This document shows positions 44,853 to 53,678 of a stretch of 64,000 nucleotides of DNA, piece after piece. The stretch's first letter is position 1. The number at the start of each line of letters is the position of its first letter. The position numbers and the translations under genes were made by a program. The notes beneath the pieces are model-generated. The model worked only from the letters and a program-made list of their open reading frames with translations. It had not been told where the DNA came from and did no database searches. The DNA comes from Gillisia mitskevichiae (lineage in GTDB: Bacteria; Bacteroidota; Bacteroidia; Flavobacteriales; Flavobacteriaceae): NCBI RefSeq assembly GCF_003634585.1, contig NZ_RBLG01000002.1:992001-1056000 (forward strand), written 5' to 3'.

Positions 44853-45416
44853 ATGAAATACGTTTTCTTTCTATTGCTTATTATTTTTACTGAAAACAGT
44901 ATTGCGCAGGATAAAACTCCTACCCAAGTATTTTGGGAAAATTTAAAGGAACACTGCGGCAAAGCATTTGAAGGTAAACTAGCTGAATCGGTGGAAAATG
45001 ATAGTTTTTCTGGTAAGGAACTAATAATGTATATCTGGGATTGTGATGATAAAACCATTAAGATCCCTTTCTACGTAGGAGCAGATAAATCACGTACTTG
45101 GGTTCTAACACTTGAAGACGATCATATAAAATTAAAGCATGATCATAGACATGAAGATGGAAGTGAAGATGCTATTACACAGTATGGTGGCGAAAGCACG
45201 AATTCTGGTCTGGATAATCTTCAGTTTTTCCCTGCAGACGAGGAAACCGCCAGCCTCATTCCTGCGGCAGCTTCTAATGTTTGGTGGATCACATTAAATG
45301 AAAACAGCTTTTCTTATAATCTAAAAAGGCTAGGAAGCGAAAGACCTCAATTCACCGTTACCTTTGATCTCAAAAAACCAATTAAAACTCCTGGAGCTCC
45401 GTGGGGAGCAGAATAA
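44853..45416 (+). CDS. Secreted protein of unknown function
   Basis: 187 residues with a signal peptide (about 1-18, ending IAQ). The mature part is acidic and beta-rich with two Cys (about 31 and 64, which could form a disulfide), and a His-rich segment HIKLKHDHRHEDGSED (about 90-105) that might bind metal. The end is PGAPWGAE. I recognise no family. It is divergent from the GDSL gene and closed by a strong shared terminator. Confidence 0.65.
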   Translation: MKYVFFLLLIIFTENSIAQDKTPTQVFWENLKEHCGKAFEGKLAESVENDSFSGKELIMYIWDCDDKTIKIPFYVGADKSRTWVLTLEDDHIKLKHDHRHEDGSEDAITQYGGESTNSGLDNLQFFPADEETASLIPAAASNVWWITLNENSFSYNLKRLGSERPQFTVTFDLKKPIKTPGAPWGAE

Positions 45417-45424
45417 CAACAAAA

Positions 45425-45466
45425 ATAAAAGAGCCTGAAAAGTTTAAATTTTTCAGGCTCTTTTAT
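45425..45466. terminator. Bidirectional terminator between converging genes
   Basis: A 17-bp perfect inverted repeat (45425-45441 with 45450-45466, loop of 8), A-rich and T-rich at the ends. Confidence 0.92.
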
Positions 45467-45483
45467 AATATGTGAAAACTGGT

Positions 45484-46464
45484 CTAATCTATATAGCCCA
45501 TTTTTTTCATCCATTCATCATTAAACATTTTACCTACATATCTACTTCCATGATCATGGAATAACACTACCACTACATCGTCCTTTTTAAAGTGCTCTTT
45601 TAACTGAAGTAAACCTTTTACAGCCGCTCCAGCGCTATTGCCAAGAAACATTCCTTCTTCCTTTGCAAGTCTACGTGTATAAATTGCAGCATCTTTATCT
45701 GTTACCTTTGTAAAACCATCTATCAGTGAAAAATCTACATTTTCTGGAAGAATGTCTTCTCCAATTCCTTCAGTTACATAAGAATAAATTTCATTCTCAT
45801 CAAAGATCCCAGTTTCGTGATATTTCTTAAATACAGATCCATAAGTATCTATACCCCAAATTTTAATATCCGGGTTTTGCTCTTTTAAATATTTGGCAAC
45901 TCCAGAAATAGTTCCACCTGTCCCTACTCCTACTACAAAATGTGTGATTTTTCCATCTGTTTGTTTCCAAATTTCCGGACCAGTACTTTCATAATGTGCT
46001 TGTGCATTCGATGGGTTATCATATTGATTTACATACCAAGAATTAGGTGTTTCTGCAGCTAAACGCTTGGAGGTAGAATAATAAGATCTTGGATCTGTTG
46101 GTTCCACATCTGTAGGACATACAACAACTTCACTTCCAACCGCTCTAAGAATATCCATTTTTTCTTTGCTTTGCTTATCACTAAGCACACAAATCATTTT
46201 ATATCCTTTTATAATAGCAACAAGTGCTAATCCCATTCCTGTATTTCCCGAAGTTCCTTCAATAATAGTTCCTCCTGGCTGCAATTTCCCGCTCGCTTCA
46301 GCATCTTCTATCATTTTTACTGCCATTCTATCCTTTGCAGAATTTCCCGGGTTAAAAGTTTCATATTTCGCTAATACTAATGCGTCTATTTCTGCGGTAA
46401 GTTTATTCATTTTCACCAATGGAGTATTTCCAATGGTTCCTAATATATTTTCTGCGTATTCCAT
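45484..46464 (-). CDS. PLP-dependent cystathionine beta-synthase / cysteine synthase
   Basis: 326 residues, fold-type II PLP enzyme. PLP lysine K44 in NPGNSAKDR, substrate loop EGTSGNTGMG, phosphate-binding loop VGTGGTISG. Features such as LSDKQSKEK and PTDVEPTDPRSYYS point to the cystathionine beta-synthase side (serine plus homocysteine) rather than OASS, but without the C-terminal CBS domains. The specific activity is inferred. A well-formed promoter lies upstream. Confidence 0.88.
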   Translation of the reverse strand: MEYAENILGTIGNTPLVKMNKLTAEIDALVLAKYETFNPGNSAKDRMAVKMIEDAEASGKLQPGGTIIEGTSGNTGMGLALVAIIKGYKMICVLSDKQSKEKMDILRAVGSEVVVCPTDVEPTDPRSYYSTSKRLAAETPNSWYVNQYDNPSNAQAHYESTGPEIWKQTDGKITHFVVGVGTGGTISGVAKYLKEQNPDIKIWGIDTYGSVFKKYHETGIFDENEIYSYVTEGIGEDILPENVDFSLIDGFTKVTDKDAAIYTRRLAKEEGMFLGNSAGAAVKGLLQLKEHFKKDDVVVVLFHDHGSRYVGKMFNDEWMKKMGYID

Positions 46465-46482
46465 AGTTTATTTTTGAAGGCG

Positions 46483-46513
46483 CAAAGATACTCTTCAGAA
46501 TAGCACTTTGCAA
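46483..46513 (-). promoter_or_regulatory. Promoter of the cystathionine beta-synthase-like gene
   Basis: TTG (46511-46513) and TATCTTTG (46483-46490) on the minus strand, spacing 20, about 18 bases from the ATG. Confidence 0.65.
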
Positions 46514-46550
46514 GGATTTGAGTAAATCTGTAAATACAGTTATAGAGAAG

Positions 46551-47786
46551 CTAGTCGAATTTCATTGCTTTTACTGGGGAGATCTTAGTTATAATAATAG
46601 AAGGTATTAATAACATAAGAAGACATAGTATTAAAGTTCCAATATTAACCCCTATAATATACTCCCATCCAATATAAACTGGCACTTCTGTTACATAATA
46701 AGTTTGTGGATTTAAAGGGAAGAGCTTAAAATACTTCTGTATAAACAGTAAGCTTAAACCTATAAGATTGCCCCAAAAAAGTCCCAACAAAATTAAATAG
46801 GAAGCATTATAAAGAAAGATCTTTCTTATACTCCAATCACTTCCTCCAAGAGCCTTTAAGATCCCGATCATTTGAGTACGTTCCAAGATCAATACTAAAA
46901 GTGCGGTGATCATGTTTATGCCAGCTACTAAGATCATGATCCCGATTATGAGCGCAATATTAAAATCGAATAAAGAAAGCCATTCAAAAATCGAAGCGTA
47001 TTTCTGTTTGATAGTTTGAGTATCTAAAAAAGAATTCGTGTTATCATAGACTTCTGCACCCTTAAGATCCAGTTCATCAAAATCTTCAATAAAGACTTCA
47101 AATCCACCAACTTGATCTTTCTCCCAACCATTTATTCGTTGAATATGACGGATATCGGAGAGCATATACAGTTCATCGAATTCCTGAAAACCAGAATTAT
47201 AAATCCCTTTTACCTTAAAAGCTCTAAGTAAAGGTGGTCGGCTTGCATCTTCCCTAAGAAAATATGTAATAATTTTATCTCCAACTTTAAAGCCCAATCT
47301 ATTAGCGATATATTGAGAAATTAGTACATCTTCGTTCAAGTTATCTGTATAATCTGGCAATTCCCCTTCTACTAAAAAGTCTGAGAAGTTTTCCCATTTA
47401 TAATCTGCTCCTACTCCTTTTACTATAACACCTTCAAAATCTGTTTCTGTTCTAATAATACCAGCCTCTGTTGCGACCGCCTGCACGTGTGTAATTCCCT
47501 CTACAGATTTGAATTCCGGATAGAAATCCTGTTCAAGAGAAACAGGCATTAGAGAAACTTGAGAACTATTATTATCGTAACTCTCAATGGTGATATGTCC
47601 ATTAAAAGCAGCAATCTTTTCACGTATTTTCACCTGAAGCCCCATCCCGGTAGCAAAAGACACCAACATCATAATTACCCCAATAGCGATTGCTGCAATT
47701 GCGATTTTTATTATTGGTGCTGAAATACTACTTTTATACTTCTTTGCCCGGATAAGCCGTTTGGCAATAAAAAATTCGAAATTCAA
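46551..47786 (-). CDS. FtsX-like ABC permease (LolC/LolE-type)
   Basis: 411 residues with the MacB/FtsX/LolCE arrangement: one N-terminal transmembrane helix (about 25-48), a large periplasmic domain (about 50-275), and three C-terminal helices (about 280-300, 325-350, 375-400). The loop LERTQMIGILKALGGSDWSIRKIF is the coupling-helix region that contacts an ATPase. It probably extracts lipoproteins from the inner membrane; no ATPase gene is adjacent. The start must be TTG (47784-47786): no in-frame ATG exists before an upstream stop. The start codon is 9 bases from that of the divergent muramidase gene. Confidence 0.86.
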   Translation of the reverse strand: MNFEFFIAKRLIRAKKYKSSISAPIIKIAIAAIAIGVIMMLVSFATGMGLQVKIREKIAAFNGHITIESYDNNSSQVSLMPVSLEQDFYPEFKSVEGITHVQAVATEAGIIRTETDFEGVIVKGVGADYKWENFSDFLVEGELPDYTDNLNEDVLISQYIANRLGFKVGDKIITYFLREDASRPPLLRAFKVKGIYNSGFQEFDELYMLSDIRHIQRINGWEKDQVGGFEVFIEDFDELDLKGAEVYDNTNSFLDTQTIKQKYASIFEWLSLFDFNIALIIGIMILVAGINMITALLVLILERTQMIGILKALGGSDWSIRKIFLYNASYLILLGLFWGNLIGLSLLFIQKYFKLFPLNPQTYYVTEVPVYIGWEYIIGVNIGTLILCLLMLLIPSIIITKISPVKAMKFD

Positions 47787-47795
47787 GATATATTT

Positions 47796-49061
47796 ATGGT
47801 TTATAGATTATTCAAAAATACATTTTTATTCGCTTTTATACTTATTGTTTCCTGCGGAAGAAGTACCGGACAAATCATTAGCGAAAACAATGAGAACATC
47901 AAGGAAATAGATTCATTGAATTCAGTAGAAAAAAATGCGCAAGAATTAATTTTAGGAGCAAATAATATTGAAGCATATCTGCCTCTGCTGAAGAATAAAA
48001 AGATTGGAATTGTAGGGAATCAAAGCAGTTTAATATTAAACAGTTCTTTAAAAAAGGAGGTTCCAACCTATACTCATTTAGTAGATTCTTTAGTGGCATT
48101 GAATCTTGAGGTGGTAAGGCTTTTTTCGCCAGAGCATGGCTTTCGGGGAACTGCGGATGCTGGAGAAATTATAGTAGATGGGAAAGACGCAAAAACTGGG
48201 CTTCCTATTATTTCTCTGTATGGAGACAATAAAAAACCAAATCCTGCACAATTAGAAGATCTGGATGTACTGATATTCGATCTTCAAGACGTGGGCGCCA
48301 GATTCTATACCTACATTTCTTCTTTACATTATGTGATGGAAGCATGTGCAGAAAATAACATTCAACTTATTATTTTGGATAGGCCAAATCCAAATGGACA
48401 TTATGTAGATGGTCCAATTTTAAACCCAGAACATAGTAGTTTTGTGGGAATGCATCCAATTCCGATAGTACATGGATTGACAATGGGGGAATATGCCCAG
48501 ATGATAAATGGCGAAAATTGGTTGAAAAATGGGGTTAAATGCGAACTTAAAGTTATTAAAATGCAACACTACACTCATGAACTAAAATATGAGCTTCCTG
48601 TTAAACCCTCGCCAAACTTACCTAATGCCAAGTCCATTAATTTATATCCTAGTTTGTGCTTTTTTGAAGGTACCAATGTAAATGCGGGCAGGGGAACTAA
48701 TAAACAATTTCAAGTTTATGGATCTCCATTTTTAAATAAGGAAATCTACAAATATTCTTACACCCCAGAATCTTTAGATGGTGCAAAAAATCCAAAACAT
48801 CTAGGAAAACTTTGTTATGGAGAAGATCTTAGCGAATCTGCTTTTCTAAAAGAGATCAATTTGAATTGGCTAATAGAGGCTTATGAGAATACTGAAAACA
48901 AGAAAGAGTTTTTCAATAACTTTTTTACAAAACTCGCTGGTGGAAAAGAACTTCAAAATCAAATTGAAGCCGGAATGACTTCAGAAGAGATAAAGAAAAG
49001 TTGGCAACCGGGATTAAAGGAATTTAAATTGAAAAGACAACCTTATTTACTTTACAAATAG
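47796..49061 (+). CDS. DUF1343 / NamZ-like exo-beta-N-acetylmuramidase lipoprotein
   Basis: 421 residues with an SPII signal (LIVSC, Cys20). The DUF1343 core starts at NNIEAYLPLLKNKKIGIVGNQSSLI and contains VRLFSPEHGFRGTADAGE, LIFDLQDVGARFYTYISSLHYVMEA, LDRPNPNG and LNAGRGTN-like NAGRGTNKQFQ, the conserved active-site blocks of the family (NamZ, GH171). It removes terminal MurNAc from peptidoglycan fragments in the periplasm, consistent with wall recycling. The start lies 9 bases from the divergent permease gene, and a GNAT gene follows after 10 bases. Confidence 0.92.
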   Translation: MVYRLFKNTFLFAFILIVSCGRSTGQIISENNENIKEIDSLNSVEKNAQELILGANNIEAYLPLLKNKKIGIVGNQSSLILNSSLKKEVPTYTHLVDSLVALNLEVVRLFSPEHGFRGTADAGEIIVDGKDAKTGLPIISLYGDNKKPNPAQLEDLDVLIFDLQDVGARFYTYISSLHYVMEACAENNIQLIILDRPNPNGHYVDGPILNPEHSSFVGMHPIPIVHGLTMGEYAQMINGENWLKNGVKCELKVIKMQHYTHELKYELPVKPSPNLPNAKSINLYPSLCFFEGTNVNAGRGTNKQFQVYGSPFLNKEIYKYSYTPESLDGAKNPKHLGKLCYGEDLSESAFLKEINLNWLIEAYENTENKKEFFNNFFTKLAGGKELQNQIEAGMTSEEIKKSWQPGLKEFKLKRQPYLLYK

Positions 49062-49071
49062 GTAGAGATTT

Positions 49072-49602
49072 ATGACCAACACAAATTGTTTAATTAGAAA
49101 TGCAGCTCCTGAAGAATTTGAAGAAATAGGGAATTTAATGGTCCAGGTCTATTCACAATTAGAAGGTTTCCCTAAAGAATATGAGCAACCCGAATATTAT
49201 AAAATGCTCGCAAACATTGGGGAATTCGTTAAAAAACCGAATACAGAACTATTGGTTGCTCTCTCACCCGAAAAAAAAGTTCTAGGAGCAGTAGTATATT
49301 TTAGTGATATGAGCTTATATGGTTCTGGAGGAACTGCAACCAACGAAAAGATGTCATCGGGCTTTAGACTGTTAGCTGTAGATCATGAAGCAAGAGGTCA
49401 AGGAATTGGAAAATTACTGACTATTAAATGCATAGATAAGGCTAAGGAGATCCACCAAAAACAAGTAATCATTCACTCAACAGAATTCATGAAGCTTGCT
49501 TGGAAAATGTATGAAAGGTTAGGATTTAAAAGATCGGAAGATCTGGACTTTATGCAAGGCAGCCTCCCTGTATATGGATTTCGACTAATCTTTAAAGACT
49601 AA
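49072..49602 (+). CDS. GNAT-family N-acetyltransferase
   Basis: 176 residues. The GNAT core is clear: beta4 GFRLLAVDHEARGQGIGKLLTIKCIDKA with the acetyl-CoA pyrophosphate loop RGQGIG, then the beta5-alpha4 part MYERLGFKRSEDLDF. The substrate is unknown. It follows the muramidase gene by 10 bases and is probably co-transcribed, so an amino-sugar or cell-wall substrate is conceivable but unproven. Confidence 0.88.
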   Translation: MTNTNCLIRNAAPEEFEEIGNLMVQVYSQLEGFPKEYEQPEYYKMLANIGEFVKKPNTELLVALSPEKKVLGAVVYFSDMSLYGSGGTATNEKMSSGFRLLAVDHEARGQGIGKLLTIKCIDKAKEIHQKQVIIHSTEFMKLAWKMYERLGFKRSEDLDFMQGSLPVYGFRLIFKD

Positions 49603-49654
49603 AAGTCAAAAAAAATTATTAGAGATTTAATTCAGCCAAAGAGCTACTAAAATT

Positions 49655-50152
49655 TTATTTCAGTTTGATCCTTCTTTTCATTTCTTCCACAATATTATAT
49701 GCAGCGGGACAAATAGCCGTATTATTTAAAGTGATGTTAGAGATCTTGTGAAAATCTTTTCTATCTGTATGTGGATACTCTCTGCAAGCCTTTGGACGTA
49801 CCTCATAGATAGAACAATAATTATCTTCGCCTAGAAAAGTACAGGGCACCTGCTTTAATACATGATCATTATCTTCATCTACCCTCAAATAAGTTTCAAT
49901 AAATTGAACAGGTTTCTGTCTGAAATGCTTCGCAATTCGTTCTATATCTTTATTCGTAAATAATGGGCCGGTAGTTTTGCAGCAATTGGCACAAGTAAGA
50001 CAATCTGTGCGCTTAAATTCTTCTTCATGCAATTCTTGCATCTGTATGTCTAAATGTTTCGGCGGCTTTTTACGCAGCTTAGCAAAGAACTTTTTATTTT
50101 CCTTATGCTTATCTTTGGCCTTTTTCGGGAGATCCTTCAAAATTTCTTCCAT
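49655..50152 (-). CDS. YkgJ-family cysteine-cluster protein
   Basis: 165 residues from the ATG beginning MEEILKD; eight extra upstream residues in the open frame overlap the divergent gene and are rejected. The zinc/iron-cluster pattern is CLTCANCCKTTGP (about 49-61), then CTFLGEDNYCSIYEVRPKACREYP, eight conserved Cys overall. This family (UPF0153/YkgJ) is of unknown biochemical role. The N terminus is highly basic. Its promoter box overlaps the start codon of the divergent methyltransferase. Confidence 0.85.
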   Translation of the reverse strand: MEEILKDLPKKAKDKHKENKKFFAKLRKKPPKHLDIQMQELHEEEFKRTDCLTCANCCKTTGPLFTNKDIERIAKHFRQKPVQFIETYLRVDEDNDHVLKQVPCTFLGEDNYCSIYEVRPKACREYPHTDRKDFHKISNITLNNTAICPAAYNIVEEMKRRIKLK

Positions 50153-50157
50153 AAGTG

Positions 50158-50165
50158 CAAAGATA
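50158..50165 (-). promoter_or_regulatory. Promoter -7 element of the YkgJ gene, overlapping the divergent ATG
   Basis: TATCTTTG on the minus strand, ending 5 bases before the YkgJ ATG. Position 50165 is also the A of the methyltransferase start codon. Confidence 0.5.
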
Positions 50166-50902
50166 TGAAGAAGCAAGAAAGCAACAAGGCTGGGATAGAT
50201 GTGTTTGGTAAAGCAATTTCATCATTCTATTATTACAAAGACGAAACCCCGATATTGGTGCACTCTCCAGATTTCGATGACGATGAGATCTTAGTTCCTT
50301 ATTTGTTCCGAGATTTCAAAGAAATGCCCGCATTAGAGAAAGCTGCTTTAGAAAAGGCTTCAGGAAAAATTTTAGATGTAGGCTGTGGCGCGGGAAGTCA
50401 TGCTTTATATCTTCAAAACGAAAAAAAATTACAAGTAACCGCAATAGACATTTCTGAAGGTGCTTTGGAAATTTGCGAAAAAAGAGGAATTAAAGATGTT
50501 AGAAACATCGACTACTTCAAATTAAAAAATGAAAAATTCGACACTATTCTCTTATTGATGAATGGTACAGGAATCATTGGAAAACTAGAACATTTGGATA
50601 ATTTTTTTCAGCATTCCAAGACACTTTTAGCAAAAAACGGACAAATCTTAATCGACTCCTCAGACTTAAGTTATTTATTTGATCCAGATGAAGATGGTGG
50701 GATCTGGATAGATCCAGATGCTCCTTATTATGGAGAATTAAATTTCAGAATTAGTTTTAAAGGAGAACATTCTACTGAATTTCCTTGGCTATATTTAGAT
50801 TATAATAGTTTGGCACTTGCAGCAGAAGGAAATAATTTTAGCTGTGAAATAGTTAAGAAAGGGGAACATTATGATTATTTGGCCATTCTAAAACCTTTAT
50901 AA
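50165..50902 (+). CDS. Class I SAM-dependent methyltransferase
   Basis: 245 residues from the ATG starting MKKQESNKAG; a longer upstream frame would run through the YkgJ gene and is rejected. Motif I ILDVGCGAGSHALYL (about 70-84), an acidic residue in VTAIDISEGAL, and the motif IV region DTILLLMNGTGIIG are present. It is of the UbiE/MenG-like small-molecule methyltransferase type; the substrate is unknown. Divergent from the YkgJ gene with 12 bases between starts. Confidence 0.88.
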   Translation: MKKQESNKAGIDVFGKAISSFYYYKDETPILVHSPDFDDDEILVPYLFRDFKEMPALEKAALEKASGKILDVGCGAGSHALYLQNEKKLQVTAIDISEGALEICEKRGIKDVRNIDYFKLKNEKFDTILLLMNGTGIIGKLEHLDNFFQHSKTLLAKNGQILIDSSDLSYLFDPDEDGGIWIDPDAPYYGELNFRISFKGEHSTEFPWLYLDYNSLALAAEGNNFSCEIVKKGEHYDYLAILKPL

Positions 50903-50996
50903 CTAAAAGTTCGTAAATATTAGATGAAGCTGTATTTCGAGAAGTTTCGCATAATATATTTAAATTTAGATAATTCTTTATTCAAAACAATCCATA

Positions 50997-51773
50997 ATGA
51001 AATTTAAAAAAATAATACTTCCTCTTATAACGCTCCTATTAATAATCTCATGTTCCAAAGATACGGCCAATCCAGATAGCGAAAATCCGCGTATAGATAG
51101 GAGTGCGAATTTAAAATCCTTAGGAGCATCTGCAAATGAACTTTTGAGTGACATGAAGTTCACTTCTTTAACAATTGAGGTAGTCTATGTTACGGGCTTC
51201 AAACCCACTGATGCTGCTCTTAATAATTTAGCACAGTTCTTATCCAAGCACACATTTAAACCCGATGGGATTAAAATTTCTACCAGAGCGGTTGCCAGCT
51301 CTAATAAAGCACCTTTTTCTATTGAGGAGATCGCAGAATTAGAAGCAGAAGAACGCACCGTTTACAACGCTGGAGACGAAATTGCTGTGTTTATTTATGT
51401 TGCAGATGGAAGTAATGAAAATGATGAAGATAATAAAGTAGTTGTAGGGTCTGCTTTTAGAAACACATCTATGGTCCTATATGGTAAGACCATTGCAAAT
51501 ATTGCGAACAATGCTAATTCTGTTTCAAGAAGCGATGTAGAATCTGCAGTTCTTAAACATGAATTTGGCCACTTATTTGGTTTGGTAGATGTAGGATCGC
51601 CTATGCAAGTTGATCATTTAGATCCAGAAAATTTAGCACATTGCAATGTTAACGGATGTTTAATGACATCTAATATCGAATTTGGAAGTAGTATTATAGA
51701 TATGGTAGATAATAAAATCCTTGAATTAGACGATCTTTGTATTAACGATCTAGTTGCTAATGGCGGAAGATAA
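50997..51773 (+). CDS. Metzincin-like zinc metalloprotease lipoprotein
   Basis: 258 residues with an SPII signal (LIISC, Cys19). The metzincin zinc motif is H188-E-F-G-H192-L-F-G195-L-V-D198, with Asp in the third-ligand place, as in some secreted zinc proteases. A downstream CLM (221-223) supplies a Met-turn candidate. The domain between (about 45-185) has alternating beta strands. It should be a surface or periplasmic protease; the target is unknown. The gene stands alone. Confidence 0.82.
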   Translation: MKFKKIILPLITLLLIISCSKDTANPDSENPRIDRSANLKSLGASANELLSDMKFTSLTIEVVYVTGFKPTDAALNNLAQFLSKHTFKPDGIKISTRAVASSNKAPFSIEEIAELEAEERTVYNAGDEIAVFIYVADGSNENDEDNKVVVGSAFRNTSMVLYGKTIANIANNANSVSRSDVESAVLKHEFGHLFGLVDVGSPMQVDHLDPENLAHCNVNGCLMTSNIEFGSSIIDMVDNKILELDDLCINDLVANGGR

Positions 51774-51777
51774 ATAG

Positions 51778-51852
51778 AGGTTACTTGAAGATTTTTTAAA
51801 TAGTGTACCTTCCAAAAGAACTATTTAAGCATTTTAAATTTCCAGGTAACCT
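51778..51852. terminator. Nested inverted repeats between converging genes
   Basis: Outer arms AGGTTAC/GTAACCT (51778-51784 with 51846-51852) and an inner 9-bp stem (51796-51804 with 51820-51828). Long and AT-rich; it may serve as a bidirectional terminator. Confidence 0.5.
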
Positions 51853-51873
51853 TGTCTCAAATAAATCTTATTA

Positions 51874-53505
51874 TTATTTAAGTTTTTCCCCATTTACATA
51901 AGTATGTAATACATTGATATCTGGAATTTCATTTTCAGACACTTCCATAATATTTTTATCAAGGATTATAAAATCAGCAAATTTCCCAGCTTCAATACTT
52001 CCCTTTTCTTCTTCTTCAAAATTAGAGTAGGCAGCCCATATAGTCATTCCCTTTAAGGTTTCTTCTCTAGACAATGATTGCTCCATTCTATATCCAGCCT
52101 CTGGATAGTTTTTAAGATCTTTTCTAGCTGTAGCAGCATAAAAAGTATAAAACGGATTCACTTCCTCTACAGGGAAATCTGTACCTAAAGCTATGACTCC
52201 AGCCTGATCCAGTAATTTCTTAAAAGCATAAGCTCCTTTAATTCTTTCGGCTCCAAGTCTATCTTCTGCCCAATACATATCGCTCGTAGCATGTGTAGGT
52301 TGTACAGATGGAATAATGTTTTTACTGAAATATTTAAAATCTATTGAATCTATTATTTGCGCATGCTCCACTCTCCATCTGCGATCCTCTTTTCCTTTTA
52401 ATAGCTCATCATAGGTTTGTAGTACTAATCTATTAGCTGAATCCCCAATGGCATGCGTATTCATTTGAAACTTAGAATTCGCAATTCTTTTCGCTGTTTC
52501 CTTAAAATCTGCAACTGGAGATAATAATGCACCATAATGATTTGCCATATCTGAATACGGCTCTTTTAATGCTGCTCCTCTAGATCCTAAAGCGCCATCT
52601 CCATAGAATTTAATAGATCGAACATTTAATAAATCTGTTTTGTATGGTTCTAAATCTAGGTAGTAATCCAAATTAGATGGAGTATTACTTACCATAGCAT
52701 AAATTCGGATCTTCAAATCGCCAGATGTATTTAAACTATCTATTAAATCTATTGTGGTTTTATCTATTCCAGCATCAACAACTGTGGTTAACCCATAATT
52801 TAAAGATATTTCCTGAGCATCTAACAAGGCCTGAATTTGCTCTTCTCTCGAAGGTTCTTCTATAGAATTATATACAAGACTCATAGGATTGTCTATTAAA
52901 ATTCCTGTAAGTTTTCCGTTCTTAATTTCAATAGCCCCACCATCTGCCTTCGTATTTGCATTAATTCCTGCTTTATCTAAAGCTGCTTGATTCACCAACA
53001 ATGCATGTCCATCTATTCTCGCCATTGCCACTGGGGTATCTGGAAATAAACTATCTAATTTTTCCTTTGAAGGAAATTCCTTAATCTCCCAATCATTTTG
53101 ATCCCAACCTCTACCTGTAATAAAATCTGCATTTTGTTCTTTCTGAAAAGAAACTATTCGGTCTAAAACTTCATCGAAACTATTAGTCCCGGTAAGATCT
53201 ACCTTTTGTTGTTGCAAACCCATTCTATAAAAATGAGCATGAGCATCTATAAAGCCCGGAAGAATAGTTTTACCTTCTGCATCTACTTTTTCCTTAAAAT
53301 CATATTTTTCATTAAGTGCTTCAGCAGTTCCAGTTTCTAGAAACTTGCCATCTTTAACAACGAAAGCATTAGTAATGGCAAATGAGGAATCTACGGTATA
53401 TACCTGTGCATTAAACACTAAAAGATCTGCCGACTGCTTAACATTCGAACTACAAGAAGCAATTAGTACTAGCAGCAATACCAAAAAAGATAATTTCTTA
53501 AACAT
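51874..53505 (-). CDS. YtcJ-like amidohydrolase lipoprotein
   Basis: 543 residues with an SPII signal (LIASC, Cys18). Composite beta domain, then the metal-dependent hydrolase barrel: GFIDAHAHFYRMG (HxH), the Lys/Glu bridge region around KFYGDGALGSRG, MNTHAIGD, RWRVEHAQI and the catalytic ALGTDFPVE. It fits the YtcJ/exoenzyme-regulatory amidohydrolase clade, which in Bacteroidota is often a surface lipoprotein. Substrate unknown, probably an amide or N-formyl/N-acyl compound. Transcribed alone. Confidence 0.9.
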   Translation of the reverse strand: MFKKLSFLVLLLVLIASCSSNVKQSADLLVFNAQVYTVDSSFAITNAFVVKDGKFLETGTAEALNEKYDFKEKVDAEGKTILPGFIDAHAHFYRMGLQQQKVDLTGTNSFDEVLDRIVSFQKEQNADFITGRGWDQNDWEIKEFPSKEKLDSLFPDTPVAMARIDGHALLVNQAALDKAGINANTKADGGAIEIKNGKLTGILIDNPMSLVYNSIEEPSREEQIQALLDAQEISLNYGLTTVVDAGIDKTTIDLIDSLNTSGDLKIRIYAMVSNTPSNLDYYLDLEPYKTDLLNVRSIKFYGDGALGSRGAALKEPYSDMANHYGALLSPVADFKETAKRIANSKFQMNTHAIGDSANRLVLQTYDELLKGKEDRRWRVEHAQIIDSIDFKYFSKNIIPSVQPTHATSDMYWAEDRLGAERIKGAYAFKKLLDQAGVIALGTDFPVEEVNPFYTFYAATARKDLKNYPEAGYRMEQSLSREETLKGMTIWAAYSNFEEEEKGSIEAGKFADFIILDKNIMEVSENEIPDINVLHTYVNGEKLK

Positions 53506-53629
53506 ATTTAATATTTTTCATAAAAATAACTAATGTGATTCAATTTGAAAGATTTACCTAAGAATGTTTCAAGAAAAAGGAACAATTGTAGGTTCAAAAT
53601 TATCAATCCTAGAAATGGATATAAATAAA

Positions 53630-53659
53630 AAAAGATCGAGATAAAAATCTCGATCTTTT
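53630..53659 (-). terminator. Intrinsic terminator of the PiT-like gene
   Basis: A 13-bp stem (53630-53642 with 53647-53659, loop of 4) followed on the minus strand by T. Confidence 0.88.
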
Positions 53660-53678
53660 AAATTATATAAAATGCAAA

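Noticed and set aside
50054-50164. N-terminal extension of the methyltransferase through the YkgJ gene
   Set aside because: It would translate the reverse strand of a conserved cysteine-cluster protein; the ATG at 50165 gives a normal family N terminus.
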